A DNA stretch of 64,000 nt from Bacillota bacterium (lineage in GTDB: Bacteria > Bacillota > UBA994 > UBA5500): assembly GCA_023436245.1 (NCBI GenBank), contig JAEZJZ010000037.1, positions 1 through 64,000 on the forward strand. Direction: 5' to 3'. Position numbers and translations under genes: made by a program. Below are positions 1 to 7,281 of this stretch, piece after piece. The number at the start of each line of letters is the position of its first letter. Within the stretch, counting starts at the first letter, position 1. Below the pieces are notes generated by a model. It was not told the DNA's origin. It did no database searches and was given only the letters and a program-made list of their open reading frames with translations.

Positions 1-23
1 AACCGCTCCCCTGTCCCAAAAGC

Positions 24-383
24 CTACGCTTCTGGCTCAGATTCATCCTGATAGCACTGCCGCCGACATCTGCCTCTTCCTTGGCATGCGCCGCGCAGAC
101 GATAGTTGCCACCCTCGATGCGCAGGGCGCGACCCTCAACCAGAGCGCGGGCAATGCTGGCACGCGTTTCGATGAGCAACCGCTGGAAAGTGGCTCTGGA
201 GACATGCATGCATTCGGCGCACTCCTCCTGCTCCAAGCCGAGCAAGTCCTTCAGCCGGATGGCCTCCATTCCCTCCACCGAGAGCACAACTTCCTCCAGC
301 CCGGCCATGGGCATGCCGGCCGGCTTAAAGACACTGCAAATCGGCTCTCGTTCTACCATGCGACGTTTGGGTGGTCTAGGCAT
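24..383 (-). CDS. DUF134 (UPF0251) family DNA-binding protein
   Basis: A 119-residue protein with the DUF134 layout: a basic N-terminus (MPRPPKRR), a central helix-turn-helix-like stretch around residues 45-80 (LLGLEQEECAECMHVSRAT) and a cysteine-containing C-terminal tail (CQGRGRCRRQC). The start is well supported by an AGGAGG site a few bases upstream. DUF134 proteins are predicted regulators that usually sit beside NifX/NifB-domain and MinD-type ATPase genes, which is the case here. It is the last gene of the minus-strand operon running down from 3910. I infer that it regulates this operon, possibly sensing iron-sulfur or redox status through its cysteines, and that it binds the palindromes at 3933-3987. 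That binding is not shown by the sequence. Confidence 0.85.
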   Translation of the reverse strand: MPRPPKRRMVEREPICSVFKPAGMPMAGLEEVVLSVEGMEAIRLKDLLGLEQEECAECMHVSRATFQRLLIETRASIARALVEGRALRIEGGNYRLRGACQGRGRCRRQCYQDESEPEA

Positions 384-413
384 GCAAAACCTCCTAAAGA
401 TTAGCGTTTATCG

Positions 414-773
414 CTATTTTCCACACTCATCCTGCTGCTCATGCTCGTGACAGACTGCGTTTGAGGAAGTGAGTTTCCCCTTAATGAACTCTTCGATCAC
501 TGCATCGGCATCTCCTGCCACACCCACGATAGTTCGAATGCCATACTGCTGAAACAGGTCCTGAGCAGAACCACCCATACCACCGGCGATGATCGCATTG
601 ACTCCCCGTTCATGCAGCACGCGCGGCAACAGGCCGGGCTGGTGTTTGGGGCTCGGCATGTTCTCCGCGGAAACCTGTTTGCCATCTTCCACGGTCACCA
701 GGCGGAAGATTGGACAGTGTCCAAAGTGCTGCGCAATCGCCTCGTTGTTCTCCAATGCCAAGGCAATAATCAT
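414..773 (-). CDS. NifX/NifB-type dinitrogenase iron-molybdenum cofactor-binding domain protein
   Basis: A 119-residue single-domain protein. It begins MIIALALENNEAIAQHFGHCP, the typical opening of the FeMo-cofactor-binding (Nitro_FeMo-Co) fold, and ends in a histidine/cysteine-rich tail (CHEHEQQDECGK) that could hold metal. The start codon overlaps the stop of the upstream MinD-type gene by 4 bases, so translation is probably coupled. In sulfate reducers, proteins of this family include the Orange Protein, which carries a Mo-Cu-S cluster. The neighbouring MinD-type ATPases with ferredoxin inserts match that system. No nitrogenase genes are seen, so a role in nitrogen fixation is unlikely. 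The cluster bound here cannot be told from sequence. Confidence 0.85.
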   Translation of the reverse strand: MIIALALENNEAIAQHFGHCPIFRLVTVEDGKQVSAENMPSPKHQPGLLPRVLHERGVNAIIAGGMGGSAQDLFQQYGIRTIVGVAGDADAVIEEFIKGKLTSSNAVCHEHEQQDECGK

Positions 774-1630
774 TGTTCATTCACTCCAATCAGCTTTCTT
801 AATCTGTTCCACATGGTATAGATAGCTTCCTTGGCCGGACTAGCCTCATAGGCAAGAATGGTCTTCGTTTCGCGCTGGGCCTCACTCACCAGAGGATCAA
901 AGGGGATCATCCCGATCACCGGCACCTCTTCCCTGGCGCAAGTTTGGCTGATCTCCTGACAGAGCTCAGGACTCAGATCATGGCGGTTGATGCAGGCAAA
1001 GGCCTTGATGCCAAATCGACGCAATAACCTAAGCAGCCTGAGGAAATCGTGCTGCCCGGAGTAGCTGGGCTCCAGCACCACCAATGCGGCATCACATCCG
1101 GTCAAGGTGGCGATAGCCGGACAACTAATACCGGGCGGACCGTCCAGAATGATCAGCCCTGGGTCATCTGTCGCCTGAAACCCTTGTGCCCTCACCTTGG
1201 TGACCAACTTGCCAGAACCGTCTGCCCCGGGAAGCATCTCCGCCCGACTAAGCAGGCCGAACGCCGTCTCGGTCAGCAGCACGCTCCCTGTCACTTGGTC
1301 CACTAGCGTCAGGGCATGCTGCGGGCAGACATGGACGCAGACGCCGCATCCTTCACAGTGCAGACTGCTGACCACGCCATGCTCGATGGCATCAAATCGA
1401 CAAGCTGATCCACAACGATTGCAGGCAAGACAAAGGCTGCTGTCCAACTGCGCCTGCTTCGCGCCAGAGAACTCCTCTGCGGCTAAATCCTGACCGCCGA
1501 GCAGCAGTTGCAGATTAGCTGCATCCACGTCACAGTCCACCGTCATCGGACAAGTGAACAACTCCGCCAAGGCAGCAGCGATGGTCGTCTTCCCGGTACC
1601 GCCTTTGCCACTGATTACAACTAATTGCAT
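770..1630 (-). CDS. MinD-superfamily P-loop ATPase with inserted 2[4Fe-4S] ferredoxin domain
   Basis: A 286-residue ATPase. It has a deviant Walker A motif SGKGGTGKT at residues 7-15. An inserted ferredoxin domain holds two four-cysteine motifs (C67, C70, C73, C77 and C92, C95, C98, C102), each suited to one [4Fe-4S] cluster. The order P-loop, ferredoxin, rest of MinD fold is that of the paired ATPases found with NifX-domain Orange Proteins in Desulfovibrio and many anaerobes. The gene overlaps its paralog upstream by 10 bases and the NifX gene downstream by 4 bases, so the three are very likely translated together. The role is inferred to be ATP-driven assembly or redox handling of a metal cluster. 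Confidence 0.9.
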   Translation of the reverse strand: MQLVVISGKGGTGKTTIAAALAELFTCPMTVDCDVDAANLQLLLGGQDLAAEEFSGAKQAQLDSSLCLACNRCGSACRFDAIEHGVVSSLHCEGCGVCVHVCPQHALTLVDQVTGSVLLTETAFGLLSRAEMLPGADGSGKLVTKVRAQGFQATDDPGLIILDGPPGISCPAIATLTGCDAALVVLEPSYSGQHDFLRLLRLLRRFGIKAFACINRHDLSPELCQEISQTCAREEVPVIGMIPFDPLVSEAQRETKTILAYEASPAKEAIYTMWNRLRKLIGVNEQ

Positions 1631-2451
1631 GTGCTTAACCCCATAATGCTCTCACCCAGCCTGGCGAAAGCTTGAGGAGAACCCGCACTCTGCAATAGCT
1701 GCCCAGCCGCGCAGGTCGCCGCTGCCTGACGACTGAATGGCAGGGATACGACTAGCGGCAGGGAGTGCTCTTGGGCCAAGTCCGAGATCAGCTGGTCATC
1801 CCCGGTGGAGCGATTGACGACGATCGCCCCGGGCAAACCGATGGACCTGACTAGTTGGATAGATAGATTGAGATCGTGCGCCCCGAATGGCGTGGCCTCG
1901 GTAACGAGCAAAGCGAAGTCTGCTGTCTTGAGGGCTGCCACTACATTACACGACGCTCCTGGAGCGCAATCCAAGACGACTGGGGTGTCGCCCCCGAGCG
2001 ACTGCAACAAGCGGTCAATGATACGGACCCCCGATGGTTCGCCCACATTCAGCACCCCCTGCCAACACTCGCCGTTTGCTCCCCTTCCCTGGTCAACCCT
2101 GCCAATCTCCCTCGCCTGTTCAGTGATTGCCTGGGCGGGGCAAACTAGCGCGCACAGCCCGCAGCCGTGACAGAGCTCAGGGAAGATCATCACCCCATTG
2201 GCTGGCACGCTCAGCGCGTGGAACTGGCAGGCTTGGGCACAGGCGCCACAGCGGGTGCAAAGCTGGTCATCAACCACCGGAACAGGCATGGTCACGGACT
2301 CAGTTTGCTCCAGCTCTGGTTGCAGAAACATCCAGCCGTTCGGCTCCTCAATGTCACAATCCACGTAGCGCCAACCCATCGTGACGGCCAAGTTGACCGC
2401 AACTGTTGTCTTGCCCGTGCCACCCTTGCCGCTGAGCACTGCGATGATCAC
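1621..2451 (-). CDS. MinD-superfamily P-loop ATPase with inserted 2[4Fe-4S] ferredoxin domain (paralog)
   Basis: A 276-residue paralog of the next gene in the operon, with the same architecture: SGKGGTGKT at residues 7-15 and a ferredoxin insert with C65, C68, C71, C75 and C94, C97, C100, C104. Side-by-side paralogs of this kind typically act as partners in Orange-Protein-type clusters, perhaps as a heterodimer. The start overlaps the stop of the NifX-like gene upstream by 4 bases (ATGA arrangement). The family assignment is firm. The substrate is unknown. Confidence 0.9.
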   Translation of the reverse strand: MIIAVLSGKGGTGKTTVAVNLAVTMGWRYVDCDIEEPNGWMFLQPELEQTESVTMPVPVVDDQLCTRCGACAQACQFHALSVPANGVMIFPELCHGCGLCALVCPAQAITEQAREIGRVDQGRGANGECWQGVLNVGEPSGVRIIDRLLQSLGGDTPVVLDCAPGASCNVVAALKTADFALLVTEATPFGAHDLNLSIQLVRSIGLPGAIVVNRSTGDDQLISDLAQEHSLPLVVSLPFSRQAAATCAAGQLLQSAGSPQAFARLGESIMGLSTCN

Positions 2452-2801
2452 TTTTCGGAACTCTGGGCCGGAAGCACCTGTTTCAGCCGCCCGGCCATGA
2501 AATCGTCCAGAACGGACTGCGCCGAACCACCTTTGGCCAAGTAGACCGTCATCTGATTGCCGGCAAGTACCCCTTCAGCGTTCGGACCCAAATGGCCGGT
2601 AATTAAGGCATCCGCATGGATGTCTGCAACCCGCTGCGCCGCAGCTATCCCCGCTCCGTGGTCAACCAAAATCCCTGGGTTGTTGATTGCCTCCAGTTCC
2701 ATTGTGGACGGATCGACCAACAACAGATAAGAGCAGCGCCCAAAGCGCTCGTCAAATTGATCAGTCAGGCACTTTCCCTTGCTGGTAATGCAAACGCGCA
2801 T
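2448..2801 (-). CDS. NifX/NifB-type iron-molybdenum cofactor-binding domain protein (second copy)
   Basis: A 117-residue single-domain protein. It starts MRVCITSKGKCLTDQFDERFGRC and contains the glycine-rich DALITGHLGPNAEGVL segment typical of the FeMo-cofactor-binding fold. A GGAAGGAGTGA ribosome site precedes the ATG. It is only moderately similar to the other NifX-like protein of the operon (414-773), so the two may bind different clusters or form a heteromeric carrier. It lies between the DUF5320 gene and the MinD-type ATPases and its stop overlaps the next start. Cofactor storage or transfer is inferred from the family. Confidence 0.85.
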   Translation of the reverse strand: MRVCITSKGKCLTDQFDERFGRCSYLLLVDPSTMELEAINNPGILVDHGAGIAAAQRVADIHADALITGHLGPNAEGVLAGNQMTVYLAKGGSAQSVLDDFMAGRLKQVLPAQSSEK

Positions 2802-2860
2802 ATTCTCACTCCTTCCCGAAAACTGGAGCTGAGGCGGCCTAGGCCGCCCCAGCCATCCCT

Positions 2861-3103
2861 TTACTTCTGATGCAACGACTTCTGCAGCTCGGCGACTTGC
2901 TCACGCAACCTCGCCAACTCCTCACCGATAGCTGATCCACCGTCAAACTGCGCAAAGCGGCGGGCCCGCAGACCCGAGCCGCGGCCAAACCCGCGGCCGG
3001 CCCAGCCACCGCCCGACTGGCGGATGGGCATGACACAATCGCCACGCCCCCAACCGGACATCGGCCCGCGGCCAACCGACCCACTGCCGTCGAATCCTGG
3101 CAT
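2861..3103 (-). CDS. DUF5320 family small glycine/arginine-rich protein
   Basis: An 80-residue protein. The N-terminal half is rich in glycine and arginine and has the family signature MPGFDGSGSVGRGPMSGWG, a single cysteine and SGGGWAGRGFGRG repeats. The C-terminal end (IGEELARLREQVAELQKSL) is a short coiled coil. I place the start at 3103 because the AGGAGGTGA ribosome site lies 5 bases before that ATG; an earlier GTG lies inside the site itself. DUF5320 genes regularly accompany NifX-domain and Mrp-type genes in anaerobes. The biochemical role is unknown. Confidence 0.75.
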   Translation of the reverse strand: MPGFDGSGSVGRGPMSGWGRGDCVMPIRQSGGGWAGRGFGRGSGLRARRFAQFDGGSAIGEELARLREQVAELQKSLHQK

Positions 3104-3133
3104 CCAAATCACCTCCTTCTTACTTTTGTCTAG

Positions 3134-3910
3134 CTAACGACCAACGATCTGCTCCACCATCTGCTCGACAGTGCCGTTCCGGTACTCGTGCAACCGGCCG
3201 GCATCGGCCAGCGATCTCAGATTCGGTTCCAAAGGCAGGCGCCCCCAGAAAGGAATTCCCTCTGCATCGGTCACGGCCTCCCCTTGACTTGGCCCAAAGG
3301 GCTCTAGCACTTCCTCGCAATGCGGACACTTCAGGTAGCTCATGTTTTCCACCAGACCAAGAATGCGCACATTCATCGATTGCGCCATCCTGATCGCTTT
3401 GCGCACCACCATCACGGCCAAGTCCTGAGGTGAGCTGACGATGACCACGCCATCGAGCGGCAGCGACTGCAGCACGGTCAAGGGAGCATCGCCCGTTCCC
3501 GGCGGCAAGTCGACGATCAGATAGTCGAGATCGCCCCAAACTACCTCATTCCAGAACTGCTTGATCGCCCCCGCGATCAAGGGCCCCCGCCAGATCACCG
3601 GCTGATCTGTCTGATCAAGCAGCAGATTGAGGCTCATCACCAGGAGACCACTGGCGCTCTTCGCCGGGAAAAGGCCGAGTTCGCTTGCCTCCGGCCTACC
3701 CGTGGCCCCAACCAAGGTGGGAATGCTGGGGCCAGTGATGTCCGCATCGAGAATCCCCACTCGCTTGCCGCTCTGCTGCAGACCAAGTGCCAAGAGTGCT
3801 GCCACGGAAGACTTACCGACCCCTCCCTTTCCGCTCATGACGGCGATTACGTGCTTGATTGAGCTGAGCTGGTTGCCTGGTTCCAGAAAACTCTGTGGCT
3901 GTGAATCCAT
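3134..3910 (-). CDS. Mrp/NBP35 family iron-sulfur carrier ATPase
   Basis: A 258-residue P-loop ATPase of the Mrp (ApbC/NBP35) family. It has the deviant Walker A SGKGGVGKS at residues 26-34, the switch-region sequence DLPPGTGD near 134-141, and a CxxC pair (C195, C198) in SYLKCPHCEE. In this family the CxxC bridges a [4Fe-4S] cluster at the dimer interface for transfer to apo-proteins. It is the first gene of the operon, directly behind the promoter and palindromes at 3933-3987, with a good ribosome site (GTAGGAGG). It probably loads Fe-S clusters onto the ferredoxin-type ATPases or NifX proteins encoded downstream. Confidence 0.92.
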   Translation of the reverse strand: MDSQPQSFLEPGNQLSSIKHVIAVMSGKGGVGKSSVAALLALGLQQSGKRVGILDADITGPSIPTLVGATGRPEASELGLFPAKSASGLLVMSLNLLLDQTDQPVIWRGPLIAGAIKQFWNEVVWGDLDYLIVDLPPGTGDAPLTVLQSLPLDGVVIVSSPQDLAVMVVRKAIRMAQSMNVRILGLVENMSYLKCPHCEEVLEPFGPSQGEAVTDAEGIPFWGRLPLEPNLRSLADAGRLHEYRNGTVEQMVEQIVGR

Positions 3911-3932
3911 TCAGTAGCGCCTCCTACAAACA

Positions 3933-3987
3933 TTATGAACATATGCTCATAACCAATATACTCCGCGTTATGGGCATATGTCAATAA
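3933..3987. promoter_or_regulatory. Two tandem 20-bp palindromic operators at the iron-sulfur operon promoter
   Basis: The first site, TTATGAACATATGCTCATAA (3933-3952), is a palindrome with one mismatched pair on each side. The second (3968-3987) reads TTATGGGCATATGTCAATAA on the plus strand, a weaker palindrome with the same CATATG core. Their centres are 35 bp apart. One covers the -35 box of the mrp promoter and the other lies just past the -10 box. This is a classic repression layout. The likely binder is the DUF134 protein encoded at the end of the operon; that is inference. Confidence 0.7.
3955..3984 (-). promoter_or_regulatory. Sigma-A type promoter of the mrp-to-DUF134 operon
   Basis: On the minus strand, a perfect -35 TTGACA (3984-3979), an 18-base spacer and a -10 TATATT (3960-3955). 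This lies about 45 bases upstream of the mrp start and overlaps the palindromic operator at 3968-3987. Confidence 0.75.
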
Positions 3988-4092
3988 TTTTTCCACTGGC
4001 GTTGCAGCGAGAGAGACTGCAACCCATCTGGCGTTGTCGAGACCCGGCATGCACACAATCCAAATGCCGTTGCGTCAAACCGCCGGAGGGGC

Positions 4093-4190
4093 GGGTCGCA
4101 TGCATGCGACCCCTACGGGCACCCGCAACTCCATAGATGGCTTGGGGGCACTTCAGTTAAGGCCGCGTAGGGGCGCCATGCATGGCGCCC
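4093..4190. repeat. Pair of palindromic intergenic repeats with a CATGCATG core
   Basis: This lies in the gene-free stretch 3911-4470. It holds two perfect 20-bp palindromes: GGGTCGCATGCATGCGACCC (4093-4112) and GGGCGCCATGCATGGCGCCC (4171-4190). The outer flanks are related (CCCCTACG beside the first, CGTAGGGG beside the second, in opposite orientation). They look like a small dispersed palindromic element present as two divergent units rather than a terminator, because no T-tract follows. The rest of the stretch up to the yedE promoter holds no recognisable gene. Confidence 0.55.
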
Positions 4191-4385
4191 TTAGCCTCCG
4201 CGTCCCTGCGTCAGCGTCCGCACTCCTAGCGAAGGGCGATTTATCGCTAGCTCTAGTATGCGGTGGTGGGATAATCCCAAAGAAATCGGGCTTTCTGCAC
4301 GCACTCACGGGCTGTGCGGCTGACTACCATAAGCTCAGATTCTAATTGCGCGCGCTCTCATCAAACAGTCTCATATTAGCAAAGG

Positions 4386-4414
4386 TTGTAACTTAAATTA
4401 GCCTGGAATATAAT
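4386..4414 (+). promoter_or_regulatory. Promoter of the selenium (yedE) operon
   Basis: A -35 TTGTAA (4386-4391), a 17-base spacer and a perfect -10 TATAAT (4409-4414). This gives a leader of about 50 bases before the yedE ATG, with an AGGGGG-type ribosome site just upstream of the gene. Confidence 0.75.
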
Positions 4415-4470
4415 TACCGAGGAACAACGTAAGCTGTGCACGACTGAACCAAACAGGGGGTAACTACATA

Positions 4471-5556
4471 ATGGATCGCAAGAAGATCGTTGCCACCGGG
4501 CTCCTGGTGGGCGCACTGGGGGCCTTGCTGGTCTACTTTGGTAATCCCAAGAACATGGGGGCCTGCATCGTCTGCTTCCTGCGTGACATCAGCGGAGCCT
4601 TGGGCTTTCATCGGGCTGCGGTGGTACAAAACCTGCGCATGGAAATCCCGGGATTCATCCTGGGCGCCTTCCTGGCCGCTCTGCTGGCCAGGGAGTTCAG
4701 GCCACGGGGCGGTTCGAGCCCGATCTTGCGCTTTTTCATGGGCATGATGGTCAGCATCGGTGCGCTGATCTTCCTCGGCTGCCCGCTGCGCATGGTGCTT
4801 CGGCTGGCGGGCGGCGATCTCAACGCTCTCACAGCGTTGGCCGGTTTCGGCGTCGGCATCGCCATCGGCGTCCACTTCCTGAAGCGCGGCTTCACTCTCG
4901 GCCGCAGCCAGAGTCAGCCGCAGGCGGCCGGCCTGGCTGCCCCTCTCTTCGCGGTGGGATTGGTTGTTCTGGCGCTGGTGGCGCCAAGCTTCATCTTCCA
5001 GAGCACCGAGGCTCCCGGCTCACTGGCCGCCCCGCTGCTCGTTTCGCTCGGCGCGGGGCTTCTGATCGGGTATGCAGCACAGCGCACGCGCCTCTGCATG
5101 GTTGGCGGGATTCGCGACATGTTGATGTTCCGCGACACACACCTGATCAGCGGGTTCATCGGCATCTTCGCCTCCGCGCTGGTGCTTAACCTGATCATGG
5201 GCAACTTTTCGCTCGGGTTCCTCGGTCAGCCAATCGCCCATAACAATCACTTGTATAACTTCCTTGGCATGTTGGTCACTGGCCTGGGCGCGGCGCTGCT
5301 CGGCGGCTGCCCCTTGCGGCAACTGATTCTGGCGGGTGAGGGCGATGTGGATGCAATGACCACTGTGCTAGGTTTGCTGATGGGCGCTGCCATGGCGCAC
5401 AACTTCGGATTGGCTGCCAGCGGTAAGGGCGTGCCGGTGAATGGTCAAATCGCCGTTTGGACAATCCTGGTTGTTCTGCTGCTGATCGGGTTCGGCGTGA
5501 AGGAAACGGTGCAAGTGGTGCGGAGACAGGTCAGTAGCAAGGAGGTAAAGGCATGA
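4471..5556 (+). CDS. yedE: YedE family putative selenium/sulfur transporter
   Basis: A 361-residue polytopic membrane protein with roughly ten hydrophobic segments. It carries the duplicated GCPLR signature of the YeeE/YedE sulfur-transport fold (LGCPLRMVLRLAGGDLNAL near 107-125, GGCPLRQLILAGEGDVDAM near 278-296), so the two halves are an internal repeat. The conserved cysteines in these repeats are thought to pass the chalcogen along the pore in YeeE homologs. The YedE subtype found with a TusA-like protein, DUF3343 and a class V aminotransferase is a recognised marker of selenium use in bacteria. Its stop overlaps the next ATG (ATGATGA), so translation is coupled. Import of a reduced selenium or sulfur species is the expected role. 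Confidence 0.88.
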   Translation: MDRKKIVATGLLVGALGALLVYFGNPKNMGACIVCFLRDISGALGFHRAAVVQNLRMEIPGFILGAFLAALLAREFRPRGGSSPILRFFMGMMVSIGALIFLGCPLRMVLRLAGGDLNALTALAGFGVGIAIGVHFLKRGFTLGRSQSQPQAAGLAAPLFAVGLVVLALVAPSFIFQSTEAPGSLAAPLLVSLGAGLLIGYAAQRTRLCMVGGIRDMLMFRDTHLISGFIGIFASALVLNLIMGNFSLGFLGQPIAHNNHLYNFLGMLVTGLGAALLGGCPLRQLILAGEGDVDAMTTVLGLLMGAAMAHNFGLAASGKGVPVNGQIAVWTILVVLLLIGFGVKETVQVVRRQVSSKEVKA

Positions 5557-5771
5557 TGAATCGGGTAATCGATGCCAGAGGGCGCTCATGTCCTGAGCCG
5601 GTAATCATGGCGAAGCAGGGCTTGGCAGCAGCCAAAGGTGAGACCCTGACTGTGCTGGTGGACACAGCCGTGGCCAAAGAAAACGTGAGCCGCTTTTTGC
5701 GGGCATCCAAGCGACAGCCTGAGATCAGCCTACAGGCAGATGGCAGTTGGTCCATCACCGTCAAGCCCTAG
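5553..5771 (+). CDS. TusA-like (YedF N-terminal type) sulfurtransferase domain protein
   Basis: A 72-residue protein of the TusA/SirA fold. The hallmark CPxP motif is present (RGRSCPEPVI, C13), and this cysteine carries a persulfide or selenide in family members. Full YedF proteins have a second DsrE-like domain and are about 200 residues. Here only the N-terminal TusA-like domain exists, so this is a short form. It overlaps yedE by 4 bases and is followed 3 bases later by the DUF3343 gene. It is presumed to receive sulfur or selenium from YedE or the desulfurase-like enzyme downstream. Confidence 0.85.
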   Translation: MMNRVIDARGRSCPEPVIMAKQGLAAAKGETLTVLVDTAVAKENVSRFLRASKRQPEISLQADGSWSITVKP

Positions 5772-5774
5772 CCG

Positions 5775-5999
5775 ATGGCAGGTAAGTACATCGTCACATT
5801 TCACTCCGTGTATTGGGCGATGGAGGCAGAGCGAGCACTGCATTCCGCCGGCTTCGCCTGCCGCCTGCGCCCGGTTCCCCGGCAGTTCAGCTCGTCCTGC
5901 GGAATCTGCGCGGAGGTGACAGCGGAGTGTCTACCGGATATCATCCAATGCTTGGAGGACGCCAGTTTGGAGCATGAAGAGACCTTTGGTCCGCTGTAA
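5775..5999 (+). CDS. DUF3343 family small protein
   Basis: A 74-residue protein with the DUF3343 pattern: MAGKYIVTFHSVYWAMEAERAL, then a middle segment RPVPRQFSSSCGICAEV with a C-x-x-C pair (SCGIC) near residues 40-45. DUF3343 genes are nearly always found in selenium-trafficking or cysteine-desulfurase neighbourhoods, as here. The reaction is unknown; a small substrate-binding or sensing role is plausible. It is placed by context between the TusA-like gene and the desulfurase-like gene. Confidence 0.85.
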   Translation: MAGKYIVTFHSVYWAMEAERALHSAGFACRLRPVPRQFSSSCGICAEVTAECLPDIIQCLEDASLEHEETFGPL

Positions 6000-6012
6000 G
6001 GAGGAGAAGTAG

Positions 6013-7161
6013 TTGCGCACCGTCTATCTCGACTATGCGGCCACGTCCTGGCCGAAGCCTGACGCAGTCAAACAAGCGGTGATTGCTGCCCTGGATGGCA
6101 GCGGCAATCCAGGCCGCTCAGGGCATCGCCTCTCCCTGGACGCCGCCAGGACGGTCTACCAGGCGCGCCACGAGGTCAGCCAACTGCTGTGTGCCCGTGA
6201 CTCCGCGCGGGTGGTCTTCACCTTGAATGCCACTGATGCCCTGAACATGGCGATCAATGGCCTGCTCAAACCAGGAGACCACGCGATCACCACCTGCTTC
6301 GACCACAACTCAGTGCTGCGTCCCCTCTCACATCTGGCCAAACAGGGCACGATTGAGCTGACGGTTCTCCAGTCCGAGGACGGCCTCACGGTACAACCGG
6401 ATCAGTTTAGGGACGCTCTCAGGCCAAACACCAGCTTGATCGCTGCCAGTCATGCCTCCAACGTCACCGGTGCTCTCTTGGACGTTGGGGCCGTGGGAGA
6501 GATCTGTCGAGGCAGCGGCTGCCGCCTGTTGCTCGATGCTTCCCAAACACTCGGCGCGCTGCCGATTGATGTCGCATCGCTGCCGGTGGATTGCCTGGTC
6601 GCTCCCGGCCACAAAGGATTGCTCGGCCCTCAGGGGACTGGCGTCCTCTATGTCCGTCCTGGGTTGGATCTATCCTGTTGGCGCATCGGAGGGACCGGCA
6701 GCGCTTCCGACAAGCTCTACCAACCCGAGTTCATGCCGGACCGCCTGGAGGCCGGCACGCCCAACACCCCAGGCCTGGCCGGACTAGCAGCTGCGGTCAA
6801 CTGGCTGCGCCGGCAAGGGGTTGACTCGATCCGTCAGCATGAGCTCGCCCTGACAGAGCGCTTGCGCTCCGGCATCAGCGGCATTCCGGGAGCTCATCTC
6901 TACGGCCCGGGGGGAGAACAGGGCGTAGGGGTTATCTCCCTTAACCTGGCCAATTGGGATCCGTCCGATCTGGCGGTGGCGCTGGAGGATGACTTTGGCA
7001 TTATGACCAGGCCAGGCTTGCATTGCGCCCCGCTGGCCCACCAGGCCATCGGCAGCTTCCCCGTCGGCACAGTCCGGCTGAGCCTCGGCTATAGCACCAC
7101 GGACGAGGAAATCGACTGGGCCATCGCCGCACTGAGCGAACTGAGCAAGCAACGCCGTTAG
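6013..7161 (+). CDS. Cysteine-desulfurase-like class V aminotransferase of the selenium cluster
   Basis: A 382-residue PLP enzyme. It opens YLDYAATSWPKP, has the PLP-lysine motif APGHKGLLGPQGTG (K201) and an active-site cysteine in RPGLHCAPLAH (C338), as in the SufS-like desulfurase subfamily found with yedE and DUF3343. The start is a TTG behind a strong AAGGAGGAG site. Expected activity is removal of sulfur from cysteine or of selenium from selenocysteine, delivering it to the TusA-like protein. It ends the operon, followed by a strong hairpin at 7215-7247. SelD, which would make selenophosphate, is not in the window. Confidence 0.88.
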   Translation: MRTVYLDYAATSWPKPDAVKQAVIAALDGSGNPGRSGHRLSLDAARTVYQARHEVSQLLCARDSARVVFTLNATDALNMAINGLLKPGDHAITTCFDHNSVLRPLSHLAKQGTIELTVLQSEDGLTVQPDQFRDALRPNTSLIAASHASNVTGALLDVGAVGEICRGSGCRLLLDASQTLGALPIDVASLPVDCLVAPGHKGLLGPQGTGVLYVRPGLDLSCWRIGGTGSASDKLYQPEFMPDRLEAGTPNTPGLAGLAAAVNWLRRQGVDSIRQHELALTERLRSGISGIPGAHLYGPGGEQGVGVISLNLANWDPSDLAVALEDDFGIMTRPGLHCAPLAHQAIGSFPVGTVRLSLGYSTTDEEIDWAIAALSELSKQRR

Positions 7162-7214
7162 TCAGTGAGACGTTGGCTTTCAGTTCATCTCGTGTCAGAG
7201 GTGTTCTCTCGAAC

Positions 7215-7247
7215 AATGAGAGGCTGCCCGACGGGCAGCCTCTCATT
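7215..7247. terminator. Perfect 15-bp hairpin between convergent genes
   Basis: The arms AATGAGAGGCTGCCC (7215-7229) and GGGCAGCCTCTCATT (7233-7247) are separated by 3 bases. It sits between the desulfurase-like gene and the oppositely oriented yhaN-like gene. The T-tract is weak on both sides, but the stem is strong. It probably serves both directions. Confidence 0.7.
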
Positions 7248-7281
7248 GCCGTATTGGTGATTATCATCTAGATAGTGGCAA

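Noticed and set aside
414..2801. Nitrogen fixation locus, because of the NifX/NifB-type domains
   Set aside because: No nifH, nifD, nifK or full NifB radical-SAM gene is present. The single-domain proteins with MinD-type ATPases fit the Orange-Protein-type cluster instead.
7215..7247. Insertion-sequence inverted repeat
   Set aside because: The arms are only 3 bases apart and lie between convergent genes, which fits a terminator. No transposase is nearby.
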